From Bacillus timonensis (GTDB lineage Bacteria; Bacillota; Bacilli; Bacillales; Bacillaceae_L), in contig NZ_SLUB01000003.1 in NCBI RefSeq assembly GCF_004799755.1, positions 124,001-188,000 of the forward strand: a stretch of DNA of 64,000 nucleotides, written 5' to 3'. Of this stretch, positions 18,179 through 27,091 are shown piece by piece. The stretch's first letter is position 1, and every line of letters begins with the position of its first letter. The notes beneath the pieces are model-generated. The model was given only the letters and a program-made list of their open reading frames with translations, did no database searches and was not told the origin of the DNA. Both the position numbers and the translations under genes were made by a program.

Positions 18179-19588
18179 TTATTTTGCTAGTTCATATATT
18201 GCCTGAGCATAGATAGCAGTCGCTTTTAGTAAGTCATCGACTAAAATAAATTCGTCCTTTTGGTGGGCAACATCAGGTCGTCCCGGGAACAATGGTCCAA
18301 ACGCGACGCCCGCTTCTAATGATCTTGCATATGTGCCTCCACCAATTGAAACTAAAGTTGCTTCTTCACCTGTCTGCTCTTTATACACTTTTTGAAGGGT
18401 TTGAATCAATGGATGATTTTTATCGACATGATGAGGGGCAGAATTGCTGTAATTGGCAAGCTCAAAGCCAATCTCCTCACAAACTTCTTCAATTTTCTTT
18501 TTCGTACCATCCATATCATTCGTTACAGGGTAACGTAGGTTTAAACCAAGGCTTCCACCATCTGTTTTCGTATAAGTAAGCTTTCCGACATTGATGGTTA
18601 AGTCTCCTGTAATGTCGTCACTATAAGCAACACCTAAACTTCGTCCCCTGGAATCTCCTACAAAAAACTCATTCACCATACTTAAATAATACTTGGCTTG
18701 TTCATCTAATGAATACCCTTGTAAATAGGATGCTAAATAGAGACCCGCATTTTTACCATGTTCTGGCTCCATTCCGTGTGCTGAGACACCTTCTACCTGA
18801 AAAACAACAGTATCTTCATCACAAATGCCTCGTCCCATTAATGTGTTCTTATCTAAAAATGCCTGGAATTCATTTACCATTTCAAGCAAATTGCCTTTTC
18901 CTTCAAGCTTCGCCTCGGCAAAATCCGGAACCATGTTATAACGACGACCTGAGTTGAATGACACCAGTTGAAGCTCAGCATCTGAAGAATCCTGAGATTT
19001 TTGAAGTAGGTCAAAATCTGCAATTCCTTTTTCAGCGTAAATGATTGGAAAATCTGCATCAGGTGCAAAACCCATTGTCGGCATTTCTTCGTGCTTGAAA
19101 TAATGGTCAACACAACGCCAATCACTTTCTTCATCTGTTCCAATAATCATGCGGACACGCTTTGAGAGCGAAAGATTTAATTCCTTAATGATTTTCATCG
19201 CGTAATACGCAGCCATTGTTGGTCCTTTATCGTCTAAAGAGCCTCTGGCAATGATTTTTCCGTCATGAATTTCTGCACCAAATGGGTCGCTTGACCAGCC
19301 ATCTCCTTCTGGCACAACATCAATATGACATAAAATCCCGATTAAATCCTCTCCAGAGCCCATTTCGAGATGTCCTGCATATCCATCAAGGTTTTTCGAG
19401 GTAAACCCATCCTCACTACCTTTTTCCAATAAATAATGAAGTGCCTCATCAATCCCAGCCCCAAATGGTGCGGCCGGGGTTCCATTCTCCTCATCAAGGA
19501 CACTTTTTATTCTCAAGAAATCCTGAGTATCTTTAATAAGTTGATTTTTACGTTTCTCTACTTCTTCAAGCCAATTAATCTGTTCCAT
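18179..19588 (-). CDS. pepV: Dipeptidase PepV (M20 family, YtjP)
   Basis: 469 residues. PepV-type M20 enzymes are cytosolic zinc dipeptidases that cleave dipeptides from peptide uptake or protein turnover. Ligand motifs: His in LCHIDVVPEGDGW, bridging Asp in GSLDDKGPT, catalytic Glu in GTDEESDWR, Asp in FAPDADFP, and the C-terminal GGGTYARSL segment. AAGGAG precedes the ATG. It starts 11 bases after ythQ stops, so it is probably the third gene of a ythP-ythQ-pepV operon. The alternative name is Xaa-His dipeptidase. Confidence 0.93.
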   Translation of the reverse strand: MEQINWLEEVEKRKNQLIKDTQDFLRIKSVLDEENGTPAAPFGAGIDEALHYLLEKGSEDGFTSKNLDGYAGHLEMGSGEDLIGILCHIDVVPEGDGWSSDPFGAEIHDGKIIARGSLDDKGPTMAAYYAMKIIKELNLSLSKRVRMIIGTDEESDWRCVDHYFKHEEMPTMGFAPDADFPIIYAEKGIADFDLLQKSQDSSDAELQLVSFNSGRRYNMVPDFAEAKLEGKGNLLEMVNEFQAFLDKNTLMGRGICDEDTVVFQVEGVSAHGMEPEHGKNAGLYLASYLQGYSLDEQAKYYLSMVNEFFVGDSRGRSLGVAYSDDITGDLTINVGKLTYTKTDGGSLGLNLRYPVTNDMDGTKKKIEEVCEEIGFELANYSNSAPHHVDKNHPLIQTLQKVYKEQTGEEATLVSIGGGTYARSLEAGVAFGPLFPGRPDVAHQKDEFILVDDLLKATAIYAQAIYELAK

Positions 19589-19599
19589 CTGAATTCTCC

Positions 19600-20745
19600 T
19601 TACAAAATAATAAATATTAATAGAAGTCCCATTATTGATATTACAGGAAGCGAAATGAAATTCACAATATAGTGTTCCGCCTGAATCCGAATAATATCAT
19701 CTTTTCTTACGTTGACGATAAAATGATTGGACATAATCCGATTCACGATAATCTTAACCCACATTCTAAGAATGATAATAAATCCAAAAAAGAGTATCCC
19801 TTTGATCCAGATTGGTGGAATGATTAACAAAGCTCCCATTGTGATACTCGTGATTTGAAGACATTGAAACAAATAAGACCTGTTCCGAAAAAACACTTTA
19901 ATACATAATTCTTGCAAGCTTTTCCTGCGATTTCGGTTTTTAAAAATTCGTTTTGATTTTCGATAAAAAAGTGGACTTCGTTTCTTCTGACTCGGTACTT
20001 TTTCAACGTATTCAGAAAAAGCAAAAATACTTTTCACATAAGCAAGCTTAGCTTGTTTCTCTATATCAACATCGGTTGAAAAAGTTGTAAGCCTATTTAT
20101 CCTTTTAGAGGAATTCAATAAAAATAAAAACCATTGGATCACACTGATGATATATAAAAAGATGGCAGACGAATCAAGAGACCAATTAACAAGGGTTGTA
20201 GAGGCGACCCAACATGAAAGGAAAAGCAGGATGGTGTAGAGGCTCTTTTTCCATGTAGATACAATCCCATCCAAGTACTGTTTCCACCCAAGAATCAGTG
20301 CCTTTAAACTGATAAAGTAAACAGCTAATCCAAGAACTTCAGCCAAGGATAATGTGTAATGATTTAATAAAAATGGCGCACAAATACCTATAAAAAATAG
20401 AATTCCAATACTATATCCACTCACGTAGAGATTTCTTGTCCATTTTTTCAAAGCGACAACAAGAGAGCGTTTTTGCAGTAAAAATAATTGGTCTGATTCC
20501 TCCAAAAATGTCCGAATCCGTCCTTGCCAGCAAATAAAATAAAGCAGGCTAACCATAAATGAAAGCGGGAAACCATTCATCCAACTTGGGATGTCTGACC
20601 ACCATGAATAATAATGATAACCGCCGATTGCAATAACCGGAATGAATAAGTATAGAAAAATGGTCCAGTCTACAACACTTCTAAATACTCCCCATTGATA
20701 CAATATTTCCTTACGAAGTCTGGTTAAAAAAAGGTATTTATTCAT
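19600..20745 (-). CDS. ythQ: ABC transporter permease YthQ (EcsB-like)
   Basis: 381 residues with about ten hydrophobic segments arranged in two clusters separated by a basic cytoplasmic region (SKRINRLTTFSTD to RKSLQELCIKVFF). This matches the EcsB family of exporter permeases. The start at 20745 overlaps the end of ythP by eight bases, with GGTGAGA upstream, so translation is coupled. The partner is the ATPase YthP. The Ecs system of B. subtilis affects protein secretion and proteolysis inside the membrane; the role of the YthPQ paralogue is not known. Confidence 0.85.
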   Translation of the reverse strand: MNKYLFLTRLRKEILYQWGVFRSVVDWTIFLYLFIPVIAIGGYHYYSWWSDIPSWMNGFPLSFMVSLLYFICWQGRIRTFLEESDQLFLLQKRSLVVALKKWTRNLYVSGYSIGILFFIGICAPFLLNHYTLSLAEVLGLAVYFISLKALILGWKQYLDGIVSTWKKSLYTILLFLSCWVASTTLVNWSLDSSAIFLYIISVIQWFLFLLNSSKRINRLTTFSTDVDIEKQAKLAYVKSIFAFSEYVEKVPSQKKRSPLFYRKSKRIFKNRNRRKSLQELCIKVFFRNRSYLFQCLQITSITMGALLIIPPIWIKGILFFGFIIILRMWVKIIVNRIMSNHFIVNVRKDDIIRIQAEHYIVNFISLPVISIMGLLLIFIIL

Positions 20746-21460
20746 CAGAAGTCTCACCTTGCACAATTTGGTTAAAACAATGGAGAAGCGAGCCTTCATG
20801 TAAATTAGCCTTTTTACGGATATCATCAAGCTCACCTTGAGCCTTTAGTCTACCAGCAGCCACCAAGAGGAAACGGTCACAAACCTTTTCAGCGGTATCT
20901 AGGACATGTGTACTCATCAAAATCCCTGCACCACGTTGTTTTTCCAAATCAAGAAGAATTAAAAAATCCTGCATTGCCATCGGATCTAATCCAACAAATG
21001 GTTCATCAATAATATAAATATCGGGTTTTATGAGAAACGCAGTAATAAGCATAACCTTTTGCTGCATTCCTTTAGAAAATGTACTTGGAAGCTTATGTAT
21101 CACTTTTTCCATATGAAAGAGTTTAACTAACCTCATTGCCCGCTCATTAAAGTCAGCATCATCAATCTCCATTACTCCTGCCGCCAAATCAAGATGCTCC
21201 CATAATGTCAGTTCATCATAAAAAACCGGTCTTTCCGGGATATACGAATATGTATGGTTATTTATGAAATCAATTTTCCCATTGGTATTTTCTAATAATC
21301 CAAGAATCGTTTTTATTGTTGTGCTTTTTCCAGCACCATTAGGTCCTATGAGCCCAACAATCTCACCTCGGTTGATTGAAAAAGATAGATCTTCTACAAT
21401 CCTACTATTTTCTTCATAGCCTGAATTCTGTATTGATACTTCCAATAAGGTTCGTTCCAT
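20738..21460 (-). CDS. ythP: ABC transporter ATP-binding protein YthP (EcsA-like)
   Basis: 240 residues. It is a complete ABC ATPase: Walker A GPNGAGKST near residue 40, a signature FSKGMQQK in place of canonical LSGGQ, Walker B IYIIDEP and the switch His in STHVLDT. The variant signature is typical of EcsA-type proteins. The ATG at 21460 has GGAGGG seven bases upstream; the ORF begins two codons before at a TTG. It forms a coupled pair with ythQ. Confidence 0.92.
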   Translation of the reverse strand: MERTLLEVSIQNSGYEENSRIVEDLSFSINRGEIVGLIGPNGAGKSTTIKTILGLLENTNGKIDFINNHTYSYIPERPVFYDELTLWEHLDLAAGVMEIDDADFNERAMRLVKLFHMEKVIHKLPSTFSKGMQQKVMLITAFLIKPDIYIIDEPFVGLDPMAMQDFLILLDLEKQRGAGILMSTHVLDTAEKVCDRFLLVAAGRLKAQGELDDIRKKANLHEGSLLHCFNQIVQGETSDE

Positions 21461-21816
21461 TAACAATCCCTCCGCTCTTTCATACGAAAATCCATCAAAA
21501 AAGTTCCCTTTTTTAGAAAAGGATTTACCAAACTGTAATAAAAATGTAAAAAACAGAATAGTAGAAATAATTTATGATTATAATAGAACCAAATGAAGAT
21601 TTTTGACAATTTATGTAGAAAGAGTCATACTATTCAGATACAACTATATATATATAGCAAACGCACCTGTAAAGAAATGAGGTGATATGGGACATATATA
21701 TAAAATTAAGGTTCAAAAATTAGAAAATCTGTCGCGAATCGTTATTTTGAGAAAATTAGTTTAAGAGTACGACTGAGGCATGTCTATCATGTACAAAAAT
21801 GATAAGGAGTGGTTTT
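21461..21816. other. Divergent intergenic region ythP-ytzE
   Basis: 356 AT-rich bases between divergent genes. On the plus strand TTGACA (21603-21608), 17 bases and CATACT (21626-21631) make a plausible sigma-A promoter for ytzE. An alternating ATATATATAT tract follows (about 21648-21657). A 25-codon frame at 21687-21764 has a purine-rich site only two bases from its ATG and is not convincing. No terminator or riboswitch is seen. Confidence 0.45.
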
Positions 21817-22035
21817 TTGAAACCTTCAACAAACCGTATGTTAACTCGTATCAAATCAGTCTACATGTTTATTAACGAAAAAGGGACTGTAACAACTCAG
21901 GAGCTTGTGGATGAATTTGGAACTACTTCACGTACCATTCAGCGCGATTTGAATGTGTTAGCATATAATGATTTGGTTCAAAGCCCTAGCCGAGGAAAAT
22001 GGACAATCACAAAGAAGAAAGTCAAAATATCTTAG
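21817..22035 (+). CDS. ytzE: YtzE, DeoR-type HTH protein
   Basis: 72 residues, equal to B. subtilis YtzE. The whole protein is one winged helix-turn-helix of the DeoR type. MLTRIKSVYMFINEKGTVTT leads into the recognition region (ELVDEFGTTSRTIQRDL) and the wing (LVQSPSRGKWTI). It lacks the sugar-phosphate sensing domain of full DeoR regulators, so its activity may depend on partners or on level alone. The TTG at 21817 is chosen because AAGGAG lies eight bases before it. Confidence 0.88.
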   Translation: MKPSTNRMLTRIKSVYMFINEKGTVTTQELVDEFGTTSRTIQRDLNVLAYNDLVQSPSRGKWTITKKKVKIS

Positions 22036-22130
22036 CAACAACTATAAGGGGCGCATGAAGAAGGTAGCAAATAACTTCACACTAGAAGGCCTTTTCATAC
22101 AGATACATATATAGAAACTAGATCAGATGA

Positions 22131-22156
22131 AAAAAAGGGGCTGTCACTCAGCCCTT
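22131..22156 (-). terminator. Terminator of ytzG
   Basis: The stem AGGGGCTG / CAGCCCTT with a 5-base loop, followed by seven Ts on the minus strand. It begins within two bases of the ytzG stop codon. Confidence 0.85.
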
Positions 22157-22157
22157 G

Positions 22158-22877
22158 TTACTTTTTCGTATACGTTTTTAATAGCGTAACCTCTTCATCG
22201 GTGAGTTCTCGGTACTCACCGAGCTCAAGCGTTTCATCAAGTGGTATTGGCCCCATCTTCGTTCTTTTCAAGTAGATGACACGTTTTCCTACTGCTTCAA
22301 ACATTCGTTTTACTTGATGGAATTTTCCTTCTTCGATTACAACTTCAATCTCAGAACGTAATCCACTGCTTATGATGGTGAGAACAGCTGGCATCGTCTC
22401 ATATCCGTCATCTAGGGTCACGCCATTTCGAAAAGCCTCCACATCCTCTGCTGTTACCTCCCCCTCAATGATAGCTACATACGTTTTCGGAACATGTTTT
22501 TTGGGGGAAAGCAATTGATGGGCAAGCTGCCCATCATTCGTTAAAAGTAATAACCCTTCCGTATCTTTGTCCAACCGCCCCACTGGAAAAGGCTTATAGA
22601 CCGCATCTTCCATTTCTAACAAGTCTAAGACTGTATCATGAAGATGATCCTCTGTTGCAGATATAACACCTTGAGGCTTATTCAACATTAAATAGATAAA
22701 TTCCTTGTACTCAATCACTTCTCCATGAACGGTGACTATATCTGATTCGACTTTTACATGCTTACTAGAATCTTTAACCGGAATGCCATTTAGTTGAACA
22801 GATCCTGATTTTAATAAGCTTTTTACCTCTTTTCTACTTCCAAACCCTCGATTTGCGAGTAATTTATCAATTCGCAT
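22158..22877 (-). CDS. ytzG: RsuA-family rRNA pseudouridine synthase (YtzG)
   Basis: 239 residues. An N-terminal S4 RNA-binding domain (residues 1-60, RIDKLLANRGFGSRKEV) is followed by the RsuA-type catalytic domain. That carries the catalytic Asp in VGRLDKDTEGLLLLTNDG and the C-terminal EGKFHQVKRMFEAVG. The likely target is uridine 516 of 16S rRNA. The ATG at 22877 has GGAGG seven bases upstream; a longer ORF lacks any site. It is probably monocistronic, with its own terminator. Confidence 0.92.
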   Translation of the reverse strand: MRIDKLLANRGFGSRKEVKSLLKSGSVQLNGIPVKDSSKHVKVESDIVTVHGEVIEYKEFIYLMLNKPQGVISATEDHLHDTVLDLLEMEDAVYKPFPVGRLDKDTEGLLLLTNDGQLAHQLLSPKKHVPKTYVAIIEGEVTAEDVEAFRNGVTLDDGYETMPAVLTIISSGLRSEIEVVIEEGKFHQVKRMFEAVGKRVIYLKRTKMGPIPLDETLELGEYRELTDEEVTLLKTYTKK

Positions 22878-23003
22878 GTCATGCCCTCCCTTATTTGTGC
22901 GAATACCCATCTTTATAAGAATAGGCGTTTTATTCATTGCACAAACGCCCTCTTTACATACACTGTTATTGTACTTTTAAAAAGAAAAAGGAGCGAGACC
23001 ACT

Positions 23004-23210
23004 ATGTATTATTATGACTATGATTATCGTCAACAACCTCAGGGTTTCTTCCCAGGCATTCCTGGATTTCCTGGAGGCGGCGGAAACGTAAACCTTCGTC
23101 TAGACCGTCTTGAGCGCCAAATGCAAAGATTACAAAATCAGATTGATCGTCTAGACCGCCGTGTAGACCGAATTGAGCGCCGTCTCGGCTTTGGTACATT
23201 CCAAGGCTAA
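23004..23210 (+). CDS. Small Tyr/Gly-Pro/coiled-coil protein of unknown function
   Basis: 68 residues in three parts. There is a tyrosine-rich start (MYYYDYDYRQQPQ), a Gly/Pro stretch (FFPGIPGFPGGGG) and a regular coiled coil of Arg, Leu, Asp and Glu (RLDRLERQMQRLQNQIDRLD onward). Such composition is common in Bacillus spore-coat or surface-assembly proteins, but this is an inference only. AAGGAG is about ten bases before the ATG at 23004. It stands alone between ytzG and murJ and shares a terminator with murJ. Confidence 0.75.
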   Translation: MYYYDYDYRQQPQGFFPGIPGFPGGGGNVNLRLDRLERQMQRLQNQIDRLDRRVDRIERRLGFGTFQG

Positions 23211-23277
23211 CACATAAAGAGAACCTTCTAACACCCGGGAACACTTATTCCACACACAGTTATGTTTAAGAATCTTT

Positions 23278-23311
23278 AAAAAAAGGCTTGCACTCACTGC
23301 ACAGCCTTTTT
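23278..23311. terminator. Bidirectional terminator overlapping the murJ end
   Basis: The stem AAAAAGGCT-TGCA / TGCA-c-AGCCTTTTT with a 5-base loop. It includes the last codons of murJ and gives T-runs on both strands. Confidence 0.8.
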
Positions 23312-24928
23312 CCTATTTCTTGATAAAAATGAAATTCGGTTGCCAATTAGCACCTCTAATAGGCGTGAACGATATGCTAAATATAAGTATGCAACAGCAC
23401 CAACACCAACACCTACTAATAACACAAAGACTGACTGTAATCTGCCATTCTCATAACCAACAATAAACGATAATAACCATTCAATTAACAGTATCATCAA
23501 CGCCATCACTGTCGCAAAAATAGCCATTAAAAGCGTTCTTCTTACAAACAATGAATAACTATACCCCGCATGTCTTGATATCATCCAGAAGCAATACGAA
23601 ATTGCAACCGTGTAGCCTAAAGCTGTTGCAAGTATTGAACCAATCTCACCAAACCAAGTAATAAACAGACTATTGAAACTGATTTTTAGAATGAGTCCCA
23701 TAAATAAACTCACAACCGCAAACTTTTGCTTATTAATTCCCTGTAAAATAGCTGCTGAAATCGAATAAAATGAAAATAGAATCGCAACAGGTGCATACCA
23801 TCTTAAAATTCTGCCACCAGCCGCACTCATTTCAAATAACGCATTAAAGGTAGGATACGCTAATACAGATAAACCTACAACTGCCGGTAAAACCAACAGA
23901 ACACAAATTTGAAATGTCTTATCAATTTGGCTTCTAAGTAGTTTAAAATCACCTGAAGTAAATGAATTTGTAATCGTTGGAACAAGTGTCAAACTAAACG
24001 CCGTGGCCAAAGAAACGGGAATCATAACTAATTTTGGAACCATGAATGTGACATATGAGAATAATCCCTCTGATACATCTTTATCAAAACCGTTTTCGAT
24101 CATTGTCCTGTTGAAGGTTAGTTGGTCAACGTATTGATAAAGAGGTATTGAAAGTCCGACAAGGACAAAAGGTCCTGCATAAGAGAAAAGCTCCTTAAAC
24201 ATTTCCTTTGTTGTCATATCCGTTTGTGGTCTACTTTTTGCAAGCATTTCATCTAAATATGGTTTTCGCTTAAACCAATACCAAATGAGGACTGCCAATC
24301 CACCCAGTGCCCCGATAAACGCACCAAATGTAGCTAATCCAACTGCGAATACCCTTTCACCAGCCATTACCTGCATCACAATAAAGGTTGCAGATAAGAC
24401 GAAAAGAATACGAACAATTTGTTCCACAACCTGTGAAACAGCCGTTGGTCCCATTGATTGGTGTCCCTGGAAAAAGCCTCTTTGAATACTCATAATCGGA
24501 ACGACAAGTAGTGCAAAGCTGACCATTCGAATGACATACGTAACATCTTCAACTGTATTTTTTGCATCTTCTCCACCAAGAACAATGGGTGCAAGTATGG
24601 GTGCAAGTAAGTTTAAGATTGTAAAGCCTAATAGACCGGTTAGCCCCATCACGATAAGTCCGGATTTATACATCCTCATTCCAGTATGATAATCGCCAAG
24701 GGAATTATATTTCGAAACAAATTTAGAAACAGCAGCTGGAATTCCGGCTGTTGATATAAATAAAAAGATCGTATATTGAGCATACCCATAGGAATAAAGA
24801 GCAGAACCAATATCTCCAACTAAATAAACGAATGGAAAAACATAAATCATTCCAAGTACTCGAGAAATATATGTAGCAAGGGTTAAGACAAACGTCCCAC
24901 GCAGTAATTTTGAATTTGAATCTGCCAT
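23294..24928 (-). CDS. murJ: Lipid II flippase MurJ (YtgP), MATE/MOP superfamily
   Basis: 544 residues with about 14 transmembrane helices. It belongs to the polysaccharide exporter branch of the MOP superfamily, like SpoVB and YtgP. YtgP of B. subtilis is the MurJ protein that moves lipid II across the membrane. The N-terminus LLRGTFVLTLATYISRVLGM and the STAGIPAAVSKFVSKYN segment are typical of this family. GGGGATT precedes the ATG. SpoVB-type paralogues are the main alternative, but position next to ytfP and ytzG supports YtgP. Confidence 0.9.
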   Translation of the reverse strand: MADSNSKLLRGTFVLTLATYISRVLGMIYVFPFVYLVGDIGSALYSYGYAQYTIFLFISTAGIPAAVSKFVSKYNSLGDYHTGMRMYKSGLIVMGLTGLLGFTILNLLAPILAPIVLGGEDAKNTVEDVTYVIRMVSFALLVVPIMSIQRGFFQGHQSMGPTAVSQVVEQIVRILFVLSATFIVMQVMAGERVFAVGLATFGAFIGALGGLAVLIWYWFKRKPYLDEMLAKSRPQTDMTTKEMFKELFSYAGPFVLVGLSIPLYQYVDQLTFNRTMIENGFDKDVSEGLFSYVTFMVPKLVMIPVSLATAFSLTLVPTITNSFTSGDFKLLRSQIDKTFQICVLLVLPAVVGLSVLAYPTFNALFEMSAAGGRILRWYAPVAILFSFYSISAAILQGINKQKFAVVSLFMGLILKISFNSLFITWFGEIGSILATALGYTVAISYCFWMISRHAGYSYSLFVRRTLLMAIFATVMALMILLIEWLLSFIVGYENGRLQSVFVLLVGVGVGAVAYLYLAYRSRLLEVLIGNRISFLSRNRKKAVQ

Positions 24929-25064
24929 ATTAAATCCCCAATCTCTATTTTTGAAGACTAACTAATCAAGTTTATCATATTTATAAAAATTAATAACCTA
25001 CATTTATTTGTCAGTTTCATGACATATTGGATTCTTTCGCTTTTTCATGTATAGTTTAGACTTA

Positions 25065-25081
25065 TTGAATTTGAAATTCAA
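25065..25081. promoter_or_regulatory. Perfect 17-bp palindrome upstream of the DCC gene
   Basis: TTGAATTT-G-AAATTCAA, a perfect inverted repeat 65 bases before the DCC oxidoreductase start. Its shape is that of a MarR-type operator. No regulator gene is adjacent. Confidence 0.4.
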
Positions 25082-25145
25082 CGTTATTCTATGCACTGTT
25101 CCCATGGTATGATGTAGATAAGAAAATATGGGAGTGTGGAAAACC

Positions 25146-25538
25146 ATGAATCATATTATCTTATTTGATGGGGTATGTAATTTTTGCAATAGCAGTGTGC
25201 AATTTATCCTGAAAAAAGATTCGAAACAAATGTACCAATTTGCGTCCCTTCAAAGTGAAACAGGAAAGTCATTATTGAAAAAATATGGCATTCCTGAAGA
25301 TATTAATAGTTTTGTATTAATTGAAGGTGATCAACATTTTACAAAATCAACTGCAGCGCTTAGAGTCTGTCGTAATCTAAGTGGTGCTTACCGCTTTCTG
25401 TCTATTTTTAGATTGATACCAGCTCCCATCAGGGACATATTTTATCATATAATTGCCAATAATCGTTATAAATGGTTTGGAAAACAGGAAAGCTGTATGC
25501 TTCCTTCTCCAGAGGTTCGGAAGAGATTTTTAGATTAA
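25146..25538 (+). CDS. DCC-family (DUF393) thiol-disulfide oxidoreductase
   Basis: 130 residues. The N-terminal [18 protein letters not shown] contains the DxxCxxC motif that names the family; the rest is the usual alpha/beta domain ending [12 protein letters not shown]. Predicted to be a thioredoxin-like cytosolic redox protein, related to B. subtilis YuxK; the substrate is unknown. I take the ATG at 25146, with GGAG 11 bases upstream; the ATG at 25128 is possible but has no clear site. It lies 13 bases before ytfP and is probably co-transcribed with it. Confidence 0.85.
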   Translation: MNHIILFDGVCNFCNSSVQFILKKDSKQMYQFASLQSETGKSLLKKYGIPEDINSFVLIEGDQHFTKSTAALRVCRNLSGAYRFLSIFRLIPAPIRDIFYHIIANNRYKWFGKQESCMLPSPEVRKRFLD

Positions 25539-25551
25539 GGAGTGTTTACAT

Positions 25552-26826
25552 TTGCAATATGATGTAGTTGTAATTGGAGGAGGGCCTTCTGGCTTAATGG
25601 CAGCGATTGCTGCCGGTGAACAAGGTGCAAAGGTACTTCTTTTAGATAAAGGAAATAAACTCGGAAGAAAGCTGGCGATTTCAGGTGGAGGGCGATGTAA
25701 TGTCACAAACCGTCTTCCAATCGATGAAATCATTAAGCACATACCAGGAAATGGTCGGTTTTTATATAGTGCATTTTCTGTTTTTAATAATGAAGATATT
25801 ATCGCTTTCTTTGAAAAATTAGGGATTCAGCTTAAAGAAGAAGACCATGGCAGGATGTTCCCAACGACCAATAAAGCGCAATCTGTTGTTGATGCTTTGT
25901 TAACTAGGCTCCAGTCATTAGATGTCGATATCGAAACGAACACACCTGTTGCTAGGCTTGAATATAAAGATGGACGTGTGAACGGTGTTCATTTAAAAAA
26001 TGGTGAATATATAGAGGCTGGCTGTATCGTTGTCGCTGTCGGCGGTAAATCGGTACCACAAACTGGTTCGACTGGAGACGGCTATGCTTGGGCAAAAGCA
26101 GCTGGTCATACGATAACAGACCTTTTCCCAACTGAAGTTCCGGTTACATCTGACGAGGAATTCATCAAAAACAAGACGTTACAAGGTTTAGCTCTACGGG
26201 ATGTTGCTGTAAGTGTTCTAAATCCTAAAGGAAAAACAGTCATCACACATCAAATGGACATGCTGTTTACTCACTTTGGTATTTCGGGACCAGCCGTTTT
26301 ACGCTGTAGCCAGTTTGTTGTAAAAACGATGAAAAAGTTTAATGCAGATCGTGTAGTCATGAGTATTGATGCACTTCCATCATTAAACGAGGAGCAGATC
26401 TTTCAGCAGATTTTAAAACAAGCAAAAGAAGATCCAAAGAAATCTTTAAAAAATAGCTTAAAAGGCTTCTTACCAGAAAGATACCTACTCTTTTTACTGG
26501 AGAAAAATGAAATTGACCCTCTCGTAACATATGCAAATTTATCGCATGACCGTATTCGTGCGTTTGCCAAAGATTGCAAACAATTTCAGTTCACGGTCAA
26601 CGGAACGCTACCCATTGAAAAAGCATTTGTAACAGGTGGTGGGGTTTCGATTAAAGAGATTCATCCAAAGGAAATGGAATCAAAATTAATGAACGGACTC
26701 TTTTTCTGTGGGGAAATCCTTGATATTCACGGATATACAGGTGGTTATAATATTACATCTGCCCTTGTGACAGGGAGATTAGCCGGTGAAAATGCAGGAA
26801 AGCAAGCAACTGCCTTACGAAACTAA
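25552..26826 (+). CDS. ytfP: HI0933-family NAD(P)/FAD-dependent oxidoreductase YtfP
   Basis: 424 residues. N-terminal Rossmann motif [20 protein letters not shown] binds FAD, and [16 protein letters not shown] is the second signature of the HI0933/YhiN flavoprotein family. The C-terminal [18 protein letters not shown] and [16 protein letters not shown] complete the FAD site. The reaction catalysed is not established. Start is TTG at 25552, preceded by AAGGAGTG that overlaps the stop of the DCC gene region. Position beside murJ matches B. subtilis ytfP. Confidence 0.9.
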   Translation: MQYDVVVIGGGPSGLMAAIAAGEQGAKVLLLDKGNKLGRKLAISGGGRCNVTNRLPIDEIIKHIPGNGRFLYSAFSVFNNEDIIAFFEKLGIQLKEEDHGRMFPTTNKAQSVVDALLTRLQSLDVDIETNTPVARLEYKDGRVNGVHLKNGEYIEAGCIVVAVGGKSVPQTGSTGDGYAWAKAAGHTITDLFPTEVPVTSDEEFIKNKTLQGLALRDVAVSVLNPKGKTVITHQMDMLFTHFGISGPAVLRCSQFVVKTMKKFNADRVVMSIDALPSLNEEQIFQQILKQAKEDPKKSLKNSLKGFLPERYLLFLLEKNEIDPLVTYANLSHDRIRAFAKDCKQFQFTVNGTLPIEKAFVTGGGVSIKEIHPKEMESKLMNGLFFCGEILDIHGYTGGYNITSALVTGRLAGENAGKQATALRN

Positions 26827-26827
26827 A

Positions 26828-26868
26828 ATAGAGCCTAACTCATTAGCAACTAGTGGGTTAGGCTCTAT
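26828..26868. terminator. Long hairpin between ytfP and cse60
   Basis: A 12-bp perfect outer stem (ATAGAGCCTAAC / GTTAGGCTCTAT) extends inward imperfectly. No strong T-run follows on either strand, and it overlaps the final codons of cse60, so it is a terminator or processing hairpin for convergent genes. Confidence 0.55.
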
Positions 26869-27043
26869 ATATGATCATTGCTGAAAAACAAAAAATTTGG
26901 TCATCCTCTTGGTCACAGGAAACCCCAACTTGGAATTTAACCTCAACTATATCATGTTCATCTACTTTTTCAAAAAAACGATTCATTTTATGTTCTAAAT
27001 CCTCTTCATGTTCTTCATCAAAAACCTTAACCTTTAATGCCAT
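26858..27043 (-). CDS. cse60: Sporulation protein Cse60
   Basis: 61 residues. The pattern KVKVFDEEHEEDLEHKMNRF, the middle EVKFQVGVSCDQEDDQIFCF and the end SAMIIYRA match the Cse60 family. In B. subtilis Cse60 (yteV) is a small acidic product made in the mother cell under sigma-E; its role is unknown. The ATG at 27043 has GGAGG eight bases upstream. I could not define the sigma-E promoter with confidence. It is good evidence that this organism sporulates. Confidence 0.88.
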   Translation of the reverse strand: MALKVKVFDEEHEEDLEHKMNRFFEKVDEHDIVEVKFQVGVSCDQEDDQIFCFSAMIIYRA

Positions 27044-27091
27044 AAACTCCACCTCCACTACTAGTATTGACAGAGTTTTAGATTCTTAAGC

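Noticed and set aside
21687-21764. 25-codon frame upstream of ytzE
   Set aside because: The GAGGTG motif is only two bases from the ATG and the product shows no recognisable feature.
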